Shown in pieces: positions 44,265 to 53,415 of a stretch of 64,000 nucleotides of DNA. Position 1 is the stretch's first letter. Each line of letters opens with the position of its first letter. This stretch comes from an uncultured Clostridium sp. Its GTDB lineage: Bacteria > Bacillota > Clostridia > Oscillospirales > Acutalibacteraceae. The notes under the pieces were generated by a model. That model ran no database searches, was not told where the DNA came from, and worked only from the letters and a program-made list of their open reading frames with translations. The stretch lies in assembly GCA_902471875.1 (NCBI GenBank), contig CABRLN010000007.1:15546-79545 (forward strand). The letters run 5' to 3'. The translations under genes were made by a program, and so were the position numbers.

Positions 44265-45629
44265 TTATTTCAGTAATTCTCTAACCTCTTTAACAGCGTT
44301 AAGAACATTTGCCGGTCCGCCGTATGGGCTGCGTTCGTTTACACATTTTTCAAGTGAAATGGCTTCGTAAACACCCTCGTCAAACATATCACAAACAGCT
44401 TTATATTCTTCTATCGGCAAGGTTTCAAGGGTTTCTCCCTTTTCAATACAAATAGCAACCAATGAGCCTGTTGCCTTGTAGGCATCTCTAAACGGCAAAC
44501 CTTTTTTAACAAGATAGTCAGCACAGTCTGTAGCATTAATAAATCCGCCTGCTGCAGCTTTACGCATATTTTGCGGAATAACTGTCATTGTGTCAAGCAT
44601 TGGGGTAAATGCTGTAATGCACATTTTAACGGTATCAACAGCGTCAAATATCGCCTCTTTGTCCTCCTGCATATCCTTGTTATAGGCAAGTGCTATACCC
44701 TTCATAGCTGTAAGTAATGCCTGTAAATCACCAAAAACTCTGCCCGATTTACCGCGAACAAGTTCTGCGATGTCAGGGTTTTTCTTTTGCGGCATAATTG
44801 AAGAGCCGGTTGAAAAAGCGTCGTCAAGCTCAATAAACTTAAACTCCCACGAACACCACATAATTATTTCTTCAGAAAATCTTGACAAATGAACCATAAT
44901 AATTGACAAATCAGAAGCAAGCTCTAAACAGAAATCTCTGTCAGAAACGCCGTCAAGGCTGTTGCGAGTCATGCTGTCAAAGTCCAAAAGCTTAGTTGTA
45001 ATATTTCTGTCAATAGGGTAGGTTGTACAAGCAAGCGCACCGCTGCCTAATGGATTAACATTCATTCTTTTTTGTGTGTCTTCTAAACGGGATAGGTCAC
45101 GAAGTAACATTTCGGCATAAGCCATAAGGTGATGTCCAAAGGTTATAGGCTGCGCTCTTTGCAAATGTGTATAACCAGGCATAACCGTTGCGGCATATTG
45201 TTCTGCCTTATTGCAAATAACCTCAATTAAACTTTTAACAAGAGATTTTAATTCATCTATCTGATTACGCAGGTAAAGTCTTACGTCAAGTGCAACCTGG
45301 TCGTTACGGCTGCGTGCTGTGTGGAGTCTTTTTCCGGCGTCACCCAGTCTTTTTGTTAATTCACCCTCAATAAATGTGTGAATATCCTCTGCCTCCATAT
45401 CAATTTCCAGCTTACCATTTTCAATGTCTGCAAGAATTTCTTGCAAGCCTTTACAAATAATTTCTGACTGGTCCTTTGCTATAATACCACACTCACCAAG
45501 CATAGTTGCGTGGGCAATACTGCCTGTAATATCTTCTTTATACATTCTGCTGTCGAATGATATAGATGAGTTAAAATCGTTTGTTGTTTTGCTTATTTCT
45601 TTTTGAAATCTGCCTGTCCACAGCTTCAT
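44265..45629 (-). CDS. argH: Argininosuccinate lyase
   Basis: Splits argininosuccinate into arginine and fumarate. 454 residues: LWTGRFQKEI, HTARSRNDQVA, GYTHLQRAQP, and the signature GSSIMPQKKNPDIAELVRG with the catalytic Ser. No C-terminal GNAT fusion, unlike the ArgH(A) of some bacteria. Second gene of the cluster, after argG. Confidence 0.97.
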   Translation of the reverse strand: MKLWTGRFQKEISKTTNDFNSSISFDSRMYKEDITGSIAHATMLGECGIIAKDQSEIICKGLQEILADIENGKLEIDMEAEDIHTFIEGELTKRLGDAGKRLHTARSRNDQVALDVRLYLRNQIDELKSLVKSLIEVICNKAEQYAATVMPGYTHLQRAQPITFGHHLMAYAEMLLRDLSRLEDTQKRMNVNPLGSGALACTTYPIDRNITTKLLDFDSMTRNSLDGVSDRDFCLELASDLSIIMVHLSRFSEEIIMWCSWEFKFIELDDAFSTGSSIMPQKKNPDIAELVRGKSGRVFGDLQALLTAMKGIALAYNKDMQEDKEAIFDAVDTVKMCITAFTPMLDTMTVIPQNMRKAAAGGFINATDCADYLVKKGLPFRDAYKATGSLVAICIEKGETLETLPIEEYKAVCDMFDEGVYEAISLEKCVNERSPYGGPANVLNAVKEVRELLK

Positions 45630-45655
45630 TTATTTTCACCTCATAAATTAGTATA

Positions 45656-45683
45656 TGGGACGAGCGACAAAAGCACCCGTCCC
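45656..45683 (-). terminator. Weak hairpin between argG and argH
   Basis: GGGACG and CGTCCC arms (about 45657-45662 and 45678-45683) with an imperfect inner stem; little T tail. Possibly a processing site or partial terminator inside the cluster. Confidence 0.4.
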
Positions 45684-45719
45684 TTTACAGTTTAAATTGC
45701 TATTTAATACTGTGGCTAA

Positions 45720-46949
45720 TTACTTAATTAAGCCCTTCTTTGCTCTTACCTCTATTGGAAGACCAAACAGATTAATAAAGCCCTCTGAATCGTTCTGGTC
45801 GTAAACCTCGTCTTCATCGAATGTAGCAATTTCTTCATCATACAGTGAATATGGAGAAGTTACGCCTGCATCGATAATATTGCCCTTGTACAGCTTAAAC
45901 TTAACGTCACCTGTTACAGTCTGCTGTGTGCTGTCAACAAAAGCCGAAATAGCTTCTCTTAGAGGTGTGTACCACTGACCGTAATATACAAGCTCTGCAA
46001 AACGGTTTGCAACAACCTCTTTGTAATGCTGAGTATCTCTGTCAAGGCAAATTTCTTCAAGCTTAGCGTGAGCAGCATACAAAATTGTACCACCCGGTGT
46101 TTCATATACACCTCTTGCTTTCATACCAACAAGTCTGTTTTCGACAATGTCAGTAATACCAATACCGTTTTCACCACCAAGCTTATTTAGCTTTTTAATA
46201 ATAGAAACGCCGTCTAGCTTTTCACCGTCAACAGCTACAGGAATACCCTTTTCAAAAGAGATTGTAACATATGTTGGCTCATCAGGAGCCTGTTCAGGAG
46301 ATACGCCAAGCTCTAAAAAGCCTTCTTTATTATACATTGGTTCGTTTGCAGGGTCTTCAAGGTCAAGTCCCTCGTGTGATAGATGCCATAGGTTTTTATC
46401 TTTTGAGTAATTTGTTTCTCTGTTAATTTTTAGAGGAATTTGCTTAGCCTCTGCATAAGCAATCTCTTCTTCTCTTGATTTAAACTCCCATGTTCTCCAT
46501 GGTGCAATAATTGTCATGTCCGGTGCATATGCTTTAATAGCAAGCTCAAAACGAACCTGGTCATTACCCTTACCTGTACAGCCGTGACAAATAGCGTCAG
46601 CACCCTCTGCTTTAGCAATTTCTACAAGTCTTTTTGCAATAATAGGTCTTGCAAATGAAGTACCCAACAGATATTTACCCTCGTAAACAGCACCTGCTTT
46701 AATTGTAGGAAATACATATTCTTCAACAAATTCTTTATTTAAATCTTCAATATATAGCTTTGAAGCACCTGTTGCAATAGCCTTTTCTTCAAGACCCTCA
46801 AGCTCTGTACCCTGACCAACATCACCAGACACTGCAATAACCTCGCAGTTGTTATAATTTTCTTTCAACCAAGGAATTATAATTGATGTATCAAGACCGC
46901 CTGAGTAAGCAAGTACAACCTTTTTTACCTCTTTTTTCTTCTTTGCCAT
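45720..46949 (-). CDS. argG: Argininosuccinate synthase
   Basis: Joins citrulline and aspartate with ATP. 409 residues: pyrophosphate loop VLAYSGGLDTSIIIPWL, CHGCTGKGNDQVRFELA, EYGQWYTP-type stretch YYGQWYTPLREAI. The N-terminus starts with a Lys run (MAKKKKEVKK). First gene of the cluster; AGGAGG precedes the ATG, and a promoter with ARG boxes lies upstream. Confidence 0.97.
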   Translation of the reverse strand: MAKKKKEVKKVVLAYSGGLDTSIIIPWLKENYNNCEVIAVSGDVGQGTELEGLEEKAIATGASKLYIEDLNKEFVEEYVFPTIKAGAVYEGKYLLGTSFARPIIAKRLVEIAKAEGADAICHGCTGKGNDQVRFELAIKAYAPDMTIIAPWRTWEFKSREEEIAYAEAKQIPLKINRETNYSKDKNLWHLSHEGLDLEDPANEPMYNKEGFLELGVSPEQAPDEPTYVTISFEKGIPVAVDGEKLDGVSIIKKLNKLGGENGIGITDIVENRLVGMKARGVYETPGGTILYAAHAKLEEICLDRDTQHYKEVVANRFAELVYYGQWYTPLREAISAFVDSTQQTVTGDVKFKLYKGNIIDAGVTSPYSLYDEEIATFDEDEVYDQNDSEGFINLFGLPIEVRAKKGLIK

Positions 46950-47014
46950 TGTAATGACCTCCTGTATATTTAAAAATTCTTTTAAATTCTTTAAATTTAT
47001 TAATTACAAGTTAT

Positions 47015-47042
47015 ATTATACTCACCTTATACAAAAAATCAA
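47015..47042 (-). promoter_or_regulatory. argG promoter
   Basis: Minus strand TTGATT (47042-47037), 16-base spacer, TATAAT (47020-47015). Confidence 0.75.
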
Positions 47043-47048
47043 GGTTAT

Positions 47049-47066
47049 TTTGCATATTTATTCATT
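47049..47066. promoter_or_regulatory. ARG box 1 (ArgR/AhrC operator)
   Basis: TTTGCATATTTATTCATT matches the ARG-box consensus WNTGAATWWWWATTCANW at all but one defined position. It ends 7 bases upstream of the argG -35. Confidence 0.7.
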
Positions 47067-47203
47067 CACTATGTTTTTTGTATCATTAACTATTTTATTT
47101 TAACATATTAAATAATTTATTTTTATTTTATCCACATTTTCAACATATTTATCGACATTTTATTGTTTGCACTTATATTGCCTGTATACAATATTCAAAT
47201 ATT

Positions 47204-47221
47204 TTTGCATATTTATTCACA
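47204..47221. promoter_or_regulatory. ARG box 2 (ArgR/AhrC operator)
   Basis: TTTGCATATTTATTCACA repeats 16 bases of box 1 exactly, 155 bp away, and lies 13 bases upstream of the -35 of the divergent flavin-reductase gene. The pair could act over both promoters. Confidence 0.65.
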
Positions 47222-47234
47222 TATACGATAATAG

Positions 47235-47263
47235 TTGTATATTTAAAAGAGTAATGCTATAAT
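47235..47263 (+). promoter_or_regulatory. Promoter of the flavin reductase-SDR unit
   Basis: TTGTAT (47235-47240), 17-base spacer, extended -10 TGCTATAAT ending at 47263. Confidence 0.65.
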
Positions 47264-47319
47264 TATTTAACAGCCTAATTATTATTGTATGGCAATACTT
47301 TTATAAAGGAGATTTTGCT

Positions 47320-47832
47320 ATGAGCAACTTTAAAGAAATAAAACCAACAGAAATTATTGAAAATCCTTTTAAACTTATAGGCACTGACTGGATGCTGGTA
47401 ACAGCAGAAAAAGAAGGTAAATGTAATATGATGACTGCCAGTTGGGGCGGTGTAGGTATTATGTGGAATAAACCTGTTGCATTTACTTTTATAAGACCTC
47501 AGCGTTATACCTTTGGTATGCTTGAAAACAAAGAATACTATTCATTATGTATTTTAGACGATGGAAACAAAGAGGCTTTAAAGCTTTGCGGTACCAAAAG
47601 CGGTCGTGATATTGACAAGGTAAAAGAAACAGGTCTTACTGTTGAACATATCAACGGCGTGCCGTATTTTGCAGAATCTAAGTTAGTTTTAGTCTGCAAA
47701 AAATTATATGCACAAATGCTTAACGAAGAAAGTCTTATTGAAAAATCACTAACAAGCAACTATAATACAGAGGGTTCTGACTGGCACAAAATGTATATTA
47801 ACGAAATTGTTAATGTACTGGTAAAAGAATAA
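47320..47832 (+). CDS. Flavin reductase-like protein (FMN-binding split barrel)
   Basis: 170 residues. N-terminal NPFKLIGTDWMLVTAEKEGK and NMMTASWGGVGIMWNKP are typical of flavin reductase domain proteins; FTFIRPQRYT and EYYSLCILDD follow. Probably binds FMN in the cytosol; the electron donor and acceptor are unknown. Translationally coupled to the SDR gene two bases downstream. Shares the upstream region containing ARG box 2 with argG. Confidence 0.85.
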   Translation: MSNFKEIKPTEIIENPFKLIGTDWMLVTAEKEGKCNMMTASWGGVGIMWNKPVAFTFIRPQRYTFGMLENKEYYSLCILDDGNKEALKLCGTKSGRDIDKVKETGLTVEHINGVPYFAESKLVLVCKKLYAQMLNEESLIEKSLTSNYNTEGSDWHKMYINEIVNVLVKE

Positions 47833-47834
47833 TT

Positions 47835-48569
47835 ATGAACCGCACAGTATTAGTTACAGGTGCCTCAAAAGGCATTGGTGCTGAAATTGCAAGGCAATTT
47901 GGCAAAACAGGTTATAACGTCGCTATTAACTACAACAAAAGTGAAAATTCCGCCATAAATCTAAAAAACGATATTATAAAAAACGGCGGCAGTGCAGAAG
48001 CTTTTAAAGCAGACGTAAGCAATTACACAGCTGTTAAAAATATGATTGAAAGTGTTTACAATGCCTATGGGTTTATTGATGTTTTAGTTAACAACGCAGG
48101 TATTGCACAGCAAATGCTTTTTACTGACATTACTCCTGATATATGGGCAAATATGATAAACACCAACCTTACAAGTGTTTACAACTGTTGTAATGCAGTA
48201 TTACCTAAAATGATAAAAGAACACAAGGGCAGCATAGTAAATATTGCATCAATGTGGGGTGAAACGGGCGGCAGCTGCGAGGTACATTACTCGGCGGCAA
48301 AAGCAGGTGTTATTGGCTTAACAAAGGCTCTTGCAAAAGAGGTTGGTTTAAGCGGAATAAGAGTAAACTGTGTGTCACCCGGCGTTATTATGACCGATAT
48401 GATGTCCTCTTTTTCACAGGATACACTTAACGAGTTAAAAGAAGAAACTCCTCTTAACAAGCTGGGCAGCAGTACCGACGTTGCTAATGCTGTTCTATTT
48501 TTATCCGACGAAAAAGCTGAATTTATAACAGGTCAGGTGCTTAGTGTAAACGGCGGTATTTTAATTTAA
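47835..48569 (+). CDS. ymfI: SDR family reductase, probable elongation factor P 5-aminopentanone reductase
   Basis: 244-residue short-chain dehydrogenase: cofactor motif VTGASKGIGAEIA, NNAGIAQQ, catalytic Ser in NIASMWGETGGSCEV, and YSAAKAG with Tyr and Lys. The stretch SMWGETGGSCEVHYSAAKAG is, from memory, characteristic of the YmfI enzymes that reduce the 5-aminopentanone group on EF-P Lys; FabG normally has SVVG. General FabG activity cannot be excluded. Almost no ribosome site of its own. Confidence 0.7.
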   Translation: MNRTVLVTGASKGIGAEIARQFGKTGYNVAINYNKSENSAINLKNDIIKNGGSAEAFKADVSNYTAVKNMIESVYNAYGFIDVLVNNAGIAQQMLFTDITPDIWANMINTNLTSVYNCCNAVLPKMIKEHKGSIVNIASMWGETGGSCEVHYSAAKAGVIGLTKALAKEVGLSGIRVNCVSPGVIMTDMMSSFSQDTLNELKEETPLNKLGSSTDVANAVLFLSDEKAEFITGQVLSVNGGILI

Positions 48570-48578
48570 TAAATTTAT

Positions 48579-48626
48579 AAAGCTGGCGGCTATACCAAAA
48601 ACGGTACAGCCGCCAGCTTTATATTT
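48579..48626. terminator. Bidirectional terminator between SDR and DUF1275 genes
   Basis: Perfect 13-bp stem AAAGCTGGCGGCT / AGCCGCCAGCTTT (48579-48591, 48608-48620) with an inner TACC/GGTA. Confidence 0.9.
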
Positions 48627-48630
48627 AGCA

Positions 48631-49335
48631 TTATCCCTCAAAATGAGAAAGTCTCATTTTTTTGCGTCTGTCTGCAACAATCATTACAAGTGCTGTAAGC
48701 AAAAGAATACAGGCTATAAATGCGGCCTTTTCGTACAACAAGTGGCTGAAAAAAGCCCCTAAAGCCGCTCCTATAAAAAATGAAACATTAATGTAAGTGT
48801 AACGTAAAAAGTGGGTAAGATGTTCTTTTTCTTTAGTTGCAAAATACTTGTGAAGTTTTTCGGCAGAGCTTCGTAAATTACCTGTACACATAGTGCAGGC
48901 ATAAGGCGTGTTATAAACTACACGAAAGCTTTGCACCTGTATTGCACTTAAAAACGAAATTAATACAGTAACGCTTATATTAGGCACCGTTAAAGGCAGA
49001 AATCCTACTGTTAACAGCAAAAGTATTTCTGCAAACAATATTACAGTTTGAATGGTTATTAACGTGGTACGCACAATTTTTGCATTTAAAAAGTCAGTTA
49101 TAAAAACCCCAAAAAAGTAAGCAATTATTGGGAATATGTACATCAAGCATTCAACAATATTTCCTTCAACCAACCTCATACCCATAAAAATAATATTGCC
49201 TGTTTGTGCAAATGCAAAAACATTTCCTCTTGTTATGTAGGTATATGCGTCAACAAAACCGCCTACAGCCGCCATAAGCAAGCCTATTCTAAGGGTTTTA
49301 TTTCGTGGGGTCATTGCCTTTTCCTTTAAGTTCAT
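48631..49335 (-). CDS. DUF1275 (YoaK family) membrane protein
   Basis: 234 residues with about six membrane helices. VGGFVDAYTYITRGNVFAFA and QTGNIIFMG at the N-terminus and MCTGNLRSSAEKLHKYF in the middle are the DUF1275 signature. Function unknown. 36 bases after luxS and probably co-transcribed; GGGGGGAGTG precedes the ATG. Confidence 0.92.
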   Translation of the reverse strand: MNLKEKAMTPRNKTLRIGLLMAAVGGFVDAYTYITRGNVFAFAQTGNIIFMGMRLVEGNIVECLMYIFPIIAYFFGVFITDFLNAKIVRTTLITIQTVILFAEILLLLTVGFLPLTVPNISVTVLISFLSAIQVQSFRVVYNTPYACTMCTGNLRSSAEKLHKYFATKEKEHLTHFLRYTYINVSFFIGAALGAFFSHLLYEKAAFIACILLLTALVMIVADRRKKMRLSHFEG

Positions 49336-49371
49336 TCAATCACTCCCCCCATGTACTAAAAAACAAATATA

Positions 49372-49833
49372 TTATTCTTTATACTTCAAGTCCTCTACAG
49401 TCCAGTTAGAAAGCACACTGCACATTTTTTCTGCTTCTTTTTTTGCAAGCGGTAAATCGTGGTCAAGGTAGTTGCCGCATTCCTCTTTTTTGCTGCCAGG
49501 AATTTCACCTTCAAAATCACTTATAAATTTAAAGCTTTCCTGCACAAGCTTAATAACCTGCTTAGCTTCAATGTCATCCTTTACAATAAAATAACAGCCT
49601 GTTCTGCACCCCATTGGGCCAAAGTAAACAACGCTGTCCGCATAACTGCTGTTGCGTACATATGTTGCAAAAAGGTGTTCAATGGTGTGCAACGCCCCTG
49701 TGCTTAAAAAATCGCCGTTATTTGGCTTTTTCATACGAATATCATAGGTAACAATGTCACCATCAATTCGTGATGTATATATACCCTCAGTTAAAGTATC
49801 GTGATTTATGGTAAAACTTGCTATTTTTTTCAT
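49372..49833 (-). CDS. luxS: S-ribosylhomocysteine lyase
   Basis: Splits S-ribosylhomocysteine to homocysteine and the AI-2 precursor DPD in the activated methyl cycle. 153 residues. Metal ligands are His49 and His53 in HTIEHLFATY and Cys119 in EECGNYLDHD; GPMGCRTGCYF holds the catalytic Cys80. No pfs or metabolic partner is adjacent. AAAGGAG lies before the ATG. Its upstream region carries decayed copies of its own 5' end. Confidence 0.97.
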   Translation of the reverse strand: MKKIASFTINHDTLTEGIYTSRIDGDIVTYDIRMKKPNNGDFLSTGALHTIEHLFATYVRNSSYADSVVYFGPMGCRTGCYFIVKDDIEAKQVIKLVQESFKFISDFEGEIPGSKKEECGNYLDHDLPLAKKEAEKMCSVLSNWTVEDLKYKE

Positions 49834-50190
49834 TATAATTCTCCTTTGCTATATATTGTTATTTATTCCAATTATATTATAAATTTGTTATATATTGTAA
49901 AATATTCCAGTATTTTGTAATATATTGTAAAAATTTCTATAATCCGTTACATTTAGGGAGGACATCATTGTTATAACTTTATAATTAATGGCAAAATTTG
50001 CTATTTTTAGCATTTATTGTTCACTTTTGTCAAATATTGTAATATTAACCAGCTTTATTATATATTTGTTATATGTTGTCGTATTTACCAATATTATTTC
50101 TATTCATGTTACTTTGTATTCATGTTTAGGGGTAATATCATATGGTAAAATTTGCTATTTTAGCATTTATTGTTTATTATTGATATAAAA
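49797..50190. repeat. Degenerate tandem repeat containing the luxS start
   Basis: Plus-strand units ATGGTAAAACTTGCTATTTT (49808, inside luxS), ATGGCAAAATTTGCTATTTT (49988) and ATGGTAAAATTTGCTATTTT (50141) are followed by related AT-rich sequence; the last two are also preceded by TTTAGGG. Spacings are 180 and 153 bases. The outer two look like decayed duplications of the luxS 5' end and leader. Confidence 0.65.
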
Positions 50191-50274
50191 TGTAAAAATT
50201 GCCACTTTTGCTACATAATTACTATATATTGTTAATTTTATCATTTTTGTGTGAATTTGTAATATTATGTTAAT
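49834..50274. other. Long AT-rich gap upstream of luxS
   Basis: About 440 bases, very AT-rich, with repeated TTGTTATATATTGTAA-like tracts. It holds the luxS ribosome site and the degenerate repeat. A 66-codon plus-strand ORF at 49988-50188 has no ribosome site near its ATG and encodes the repeat itself, so it is not called. Confidence 0.6.
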
Positions 50275-51153
50275 TTATCCATCTTTTTTCTTATTATAAA
50301 TAAACATTAATACAGCCATTGCACAAATTATTACATATCCTACCCAGCTTAACCAGTCAGGTACTTGGTCAAACACAAAAAATCCCAGTGTAGCCGCAAA
50401 AATTATTTGCGTGTAGTCATATACCGAAACATCCTTTGCAGGTGCGTAACAATAGGCCGAGGTTATTGTAAACTGTCCTCCTGCCGCCGAAAGACCTGCT
50501 AAAAGCAATATAATAAGCTGTGCAAAGGTCATTGGGGCAAAGCCGAAAATAAAAAAAGGCAGAGTTACCAGGCAAGAAAAACCAGAGAAAAAGCATACAA
50601 TTACCGCACCTTTTACTCCCTTTTGCCCTAACATTCTTACCAAAGTATAGGCTAAGCCTGCACACATACCACCGCACAGTGCAATTAGTGCCGGCACTGT
50701 TGAGGCATTTACAAAGCTTGGTTTAACAACGCACATTGCACCTACCAACGCACCTACAACTATTAAAAATTGCAGCGGCTTTATTTTTTCTTTAAGCAGA
50801 AAGATACTGAATATTATTGCAAAAAAAGGCGACATTTTGTTAAGTATAGACGCGTCTGCCAGTGCAAGCTGGTCAATGGCATAAAAATTACATAAAATTC
50901 CTACTGTACCAAATAAAGACCTTAATACCAACGGCGTTATTGTACCTTTAGGCAGGCTAATTTCTTTTCTTTCCTTTAATAAAATTACACCTGCAAAAAA
51001 GAAAGCAATTAAATTTCTGAAAAAGCTTTTTTGTATTGACGGCAAATCGCCAGACAGTCTTACAAACATATTCATTAATGCAAAGAAAAATGCTGAAAGT
51101 ATAATTAAAATTATTCCTTTATAAAGCGGTTTTAAATTTTTCCATTTACTCAT
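50275..51153 (-). CDS. EamA/DMT family transporter
   Basis: 292 residues with ten predicted membrane helices in two EamA halves (ILIILSAFFFALMNMFVRLS starts the first; VPALIALCGGMCAGLAYTLV the second) and the helix-end motif LLKEKIKPLQ. Predicted inner-membrane metabolite exporter or importer. Substrate unknown. Monocistronic. Confidence 0.9.
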   Translation of the reverse strand: MSKWKNLKPLYKGIILIILSAFFFALMNMFVRLSGDLPSIQKSFFRNLIAFFFAGVILLKERKEISLPKGTITPLVLRSLFGTVGILCNFYAIDQLALADASILNKMSPFFAIIFSIFLLKEKIKPLQFLIVVGALVGAMCVVKPSFVNASTVPALIALCGGMCAGLAYTLVRMLGQKGVKGAVIVCFFSGFSCLVTLPFFIFGFAPMTFAQLIILLLAGLSAAGGQFTITSAYCYAPAKDVSVYDYTQIIFAATLGFFVFDQVPDWLSWVGYVIICAMAVLMFIYNKKKDG

Positions 51154-51324
51154 ATTCCTACTCTTTTCACTATTTTTAAATTTATATTACGCAAACAAAA
51201 TATACATTAGCTTACAAATGCTGTTTGACGTTGGTACAAAATTATAACATATAATACTTGCATATTCCAGTATATGTGCATTGTGCCGTTGAACAAGATT
51301 TTTTCTTTATTATGCTACAATATA

Positions 51325-53385
51325 TTAATCAATAACCTTCATACCGAAAAAAGCGGTTGAAAACATTTTTTCTTCACCGCTGTCAAATTTAATTTTAACT
51401 ATATTCTCGGTGTTACTTTCGCTTTTTTGCACTACAGTACCCTTGCCAAAGGTTTTGTGCAAAACCCTGCAACCTTTAGTGTAGCTGTTTACAACCTGTG
51501 CAAGCTGTTGTGGTGTAAGCTTAAGTTCTTCTGTAGTATAAAAGCCGTTTTCATATTCAATATATCTGCCTATTGCACAGGTAAAAATATTGCCATAGCG
51601 GTTCAGCTTATTTTCGCCAACACCATTTACATTTAAAAATTCCGACAATGTAACAGGACGTTTTACACACATATCCTGCAAGGCAGTGTTTGAAAAAACA
51701 ATGTACGCAGGCACGCTTTCTTCTTCGGCAATTTTACTGCGTATGCCTCTAAGATAATCATACATTTCTTGGCTGTATTCTGCTTTAGCAGTTTCAGACG
51801 GCAAGCTTACTTTTTCTTTTACAGCTGTACTGCCTTTTTTAACCTTCATTGTAACCTGCTGTTCGCCCTTTAAAATTTTTAAAGAATTATTATTAAGCTT
51901 AACTACAGGAAATTTGTCCTGTGTACGATGTGCATAGTCTTTTATAATTAAAAAATTTATTATTCTTTTAATCTCTGCTTCTGTGCTGTTCTTCATTAAG
52001 CCATATGTAGATTGGTTATTAAGCCCATAGCTAAAAACAGCCTGTGCTTTACTGCCCCTTAAAATATCTGCAATCATTTTTACACCAAAACGCTGTTTGG
52101 TTTTGGCAACGCAAGAAAGCACTTGCTGTGCCTGTGTGGTAATGTCAACCTGGTCAAATTCGCCTTTACAGTTTGAGCAATTACCGCAGTATTCACTGTG
52201 GGGCTGACCAAAATATTTTAATATATAGCCACGCAGACAGTCGGCTGTATTGCAATAGCCTGACATTAAGTTAAGCTGTCTTATTTTATTTTCTGCTACA
52301 GCCTGTGCAAGCTCTTCGTTTAACTGTTCACCTTCGTCATTTTCAAGTGATTTTTCAATTAAAAACTTATTGGTGGCATAGTCCTTGCCGCTGTAAAAAA
52401 TTATACAGCGGGCGTCATTCCCGTCACGGCCTGCTCTGCCTGCTTCTTGATAATACCCCTCAATATTCTGCGGCATATTATAGTGAACTACATAACCTAC
52501 GTCGGGCTTGTCAATACCCATACCAAACGCATTGGTAGCCACCATAACCCTGCACCTGTCGTAAATAAAGTCCTCTTGGTTTTTCTTGCGTTCTTCCATA
52601 GTCATGCCTGCATGGTAGGCTTGTGCGTTTATTCCGTTTTCGCACAGTATGCCGCACACCTCTTCAACATTTGAACGTGTGTTACAGTAAACTATACCGC
52701 ATTTGTCTATATTTTCTTTTACAACCGACAACAGCTGTGTGTTCTTATTTTTGGGGTGCATAACCTCAAAGCTAAGGTTGGGGCGGTCAAAGCCTGTGGT
52801 TATGGTAAAGGGGTTATTAAGCTGTAAAACCTTTTCAATGTCCTCTTTTACCTCAGTAGTTGCAGTTGCCGTAAAGGCAGAAAGTACAGGACGTTTATTA
52901 AGAAGCTTTATAAATTCAACAATTTTTAAATAATCCGGTCTAAAGTCCTGCCCCCATTGCGATATGCAGTGTGCCTCATCAACAGCCACCATTGAAATGT
53001 CAATATTTTTGCACAAATTAACAAAGCTGTTTGTTAACAGCTTTTCGGGTGCAACATATATAATTTTATAAGCCCCCATGCTTGCCCTTTGCAGTGCCAG
53101 TGCCTGCTGTTTTGCATTAAGGTTGCTGTTTAAGTAAGCCGCCTTAACGCCCATATTAACCAGTGACTTTACCTGGTCTATCATTAAAGAAATAAGGGGA
53201 GAAATAACAATGGTAACACCGTCAAGCATTAATGACGGAACTTGGTAGCACACCGACTTGCCTGCACCTGTAGGCATTACGCACAAAACATCATTACCGC
53301 TTAAAATATTGTCAATAACCTTTTCTTGTGCACCCCTAAAGCCGGTGTAACCCCAGTATGTTTTTAAAAGCTCCAGCTTTTTCAT
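51325..53385 (-). CDS. recQ: ATP-dependent DNA helicase RecQ with C-terminal tail domain
   Basis: 686 residues. Helicase motifs are FRGAQEKVI (motif 0), MPTGAGKSVCYQVP (Walker A), VDEAHCISQWGQDFRPDY (DEAH), and QEAGRAGRDG (VI). A zinc domain follows (CLRGYILKYFGQ, CGNCSNC), then winged helix and HRDC (residues 545-615). The last 50 residues (LHKTFGKGTVVQ, VKIKFDSGEEKMFS) resemble the Tudor-like C-terminal tail of UvrD/PcrA. 30 bases after a small unknown gene. Confidence 0.95.
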   Translation of the reverse strand: MKKLELLKTYWGYTGFRGAQEKVIDNILSGNDVLCVMPTGAGKSVCYQVPSLMLDGVTIVISPLISLMIDQVKSLVNMGVKAAYLNSNLNAKQQALALQRASMGAYKIIYVAPEKLLTNSFVNLCKNIDISMVAVDEAHCISQWGQDFRPDYLKIVEFIKLLNKRPVLSAFTATATTEVKEDIEKVLQLNNPFTITTGFDRPNLSFEVMHPKNKNTQLLSVVKENIDKCGIVYCNTRSNVEEVCGILCENGINAQAYHAGMTMEERKKNQEDFIYDRCRVMVATNAFGMGIDKPDVGYVVHYNMPQNIEGYYQEAGRAGRDGNDARCIIFYSGKDYATNKFLIEKSLENDEGEQLNEELAQAVAENKIRQLNLMSGYCNTADCLRGYILKYFGQPHSEYCGNCSNCKGEFDQVDITTQAQQVLSCVAKTKQRFGVKMIADILRGSKAQAVFSYGLNNQSTYGLMKNSTEAEIKRIINFLIIKDYAHRTQDKFPVVKLNNNSLKILKGEQQVTMKVKKGSTAVKEKVSLPSETAKAEYSQEMYDYLRGIRSKIAEEESVPAYIVFSNTALQDMCVKRPVTLSEFLNVNGVGENKLNRYGNIFTCAIGRYIEYENGFYTTEELKLTPQQLAQVVNSYTKGCRVLHKTFGKGTVVQKSESNTENIVKIKFDSGEEKMFSTAFFGMKVID

Positions 53386-53415
53386 TGTTATTCTCCCTAT
53401 GTATTATTTATTAAA

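Noticed and set aside
49988..50188. 66-codon plus-strand ORF upstream of luxS
   Set aside because: No ribosome site at a usable distance; the ORF is made of the degenerate repeat, so it is a by-product of the repeat.
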